From NCBI GenBank assembly GCA_023052935.1, contig JAJSOM010000039.1:1-64000 (forward strand): 64,000 nucleotides of DNA. The letters run 5' to 3'. The notes beneath the pieces are model-generated. The model ran no database searches. It was given only the letters and a program-made list of their open reading frames with translations, and was not told where the DNA came from. A program made the position numbers and the translations under genes. This DNA comes from Piezodorus guildinii. Taxonomy: Eukaryota; Arthropoda; Insecta; Hemiptera; Pentatomidae. Shown in pieces: positions 63,851 to 64,000 of the stretch (position 1 is the stretch's first letter; each line of letters opens with the position of its first letter).

Positions 63851-64000
63851 TATAAATCGTTTAGGTTTTTTTTTTTTTTTTTTTATTATTATTATTTTAT
63901 TAAAGGATTAGTTATAGTTCCTTTTCTAGCGTCCTGAGTAATTTTTAACTAAATCTTTTGTAAAGGATCCGCTTCCTAACTTGGTCTTACAATTATTTGA

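Larger units (their letters stand above)
62383..64000. mobile_element. Second foldback-like structure, left part only (FB2)
   Basis: From the left: a 21-bp minisatellite of the same kind as in FB1, about 190 bp of unique AT-rich sequence, then a tandem array with a 111-112 bp period. This repeats the order of tiers seen in each FB1 arm. The right arm, if it exists, lies beyond the window. The inner repeat unit is not clearly homologous to the 109-bp unit of FB1, apart from length and a TCGCTCGC motif. Confidence 0.55.

Overview
This is AT-rich eukaryotic DNA, most likely from an insect. It holds no operons, ribosome binding sites or bacterial genes. The mobile elements are typical of arthropods: Jockey-, CR1/L2-, I- and RTE-like non-LTR retrotransposons, D34D mariners, a TTAA-flanked piggyBac-like element, tRNA-derived SINEs, and an env-bearing Ty3/Gypsy element of errantivirus type. 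I cannot name the species.

Host gene. Only one host gene is supported, on the minus strand. Two exons with good splice sites, 13593-13703 and 1645-1759, join in phase 0 across an 11.8 kb intron. They encode the start of a small multi-pass membrane protein whose family I do not recognise. Its remaining exons lie left of the window. Nearly everything else is mobile DNA or unassigned AT-rich sequence.

Layout. 0-9 kb: host exon, non-LTR scraps, TA microsatellites, a small foldback with a hammerhead-like core, and an unclassified dispersed repeat. 9.4-12.9 kb: a foldback-type element of about 2.95 kb inside an old non-LTR fragment. Its arms are built in tiers: a 21-bp minisatellite, then a unique stretch, then a 109-bp tandem array. 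15.1-16.0 kb: an RTE insertion with a 16-bp target-site duplication. 20.4-23.25 kb: a 5'-truncated Jockey-like element. 23.4-26.3 kb: a mariner-like MITE, a SINE, a piggyBac-like MITE, and a second inverted pair with a hammerhead-like core. 27.44-31.38 kb: a nearly complete Jockey-like element with ORF1, endonuclease and RT. 33-37.4 kb: two mariners with different internal deletions. 39.1-46.65 kb: the errantivirus-like element, with 292-bp LTRs that read as identical, gag, a frameshifted pol, env, and a second partial leader after the 3' LTR. 46.7-59 kb: dispersed repeat, SINE and many non-LTR fragments, several with clear target-site duplications. 62-64 kb: another SINE, then the left part of a second tiered foldback-like structure that runs off the window.

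The strongest candidate for something undescribed is the tiered foldback family at 9595-12547, with a probable relative at 62383-64000. It shares the outer minisatellite and the arm architecture but has a different inner satellite. Other points of interest are the errantivirus integrase, where asparagine sits at the position of the catalytic glutamate, and the LTR-internal-LTR-internal layout of that element. All assignments come from reading the sequence; no database search was run.
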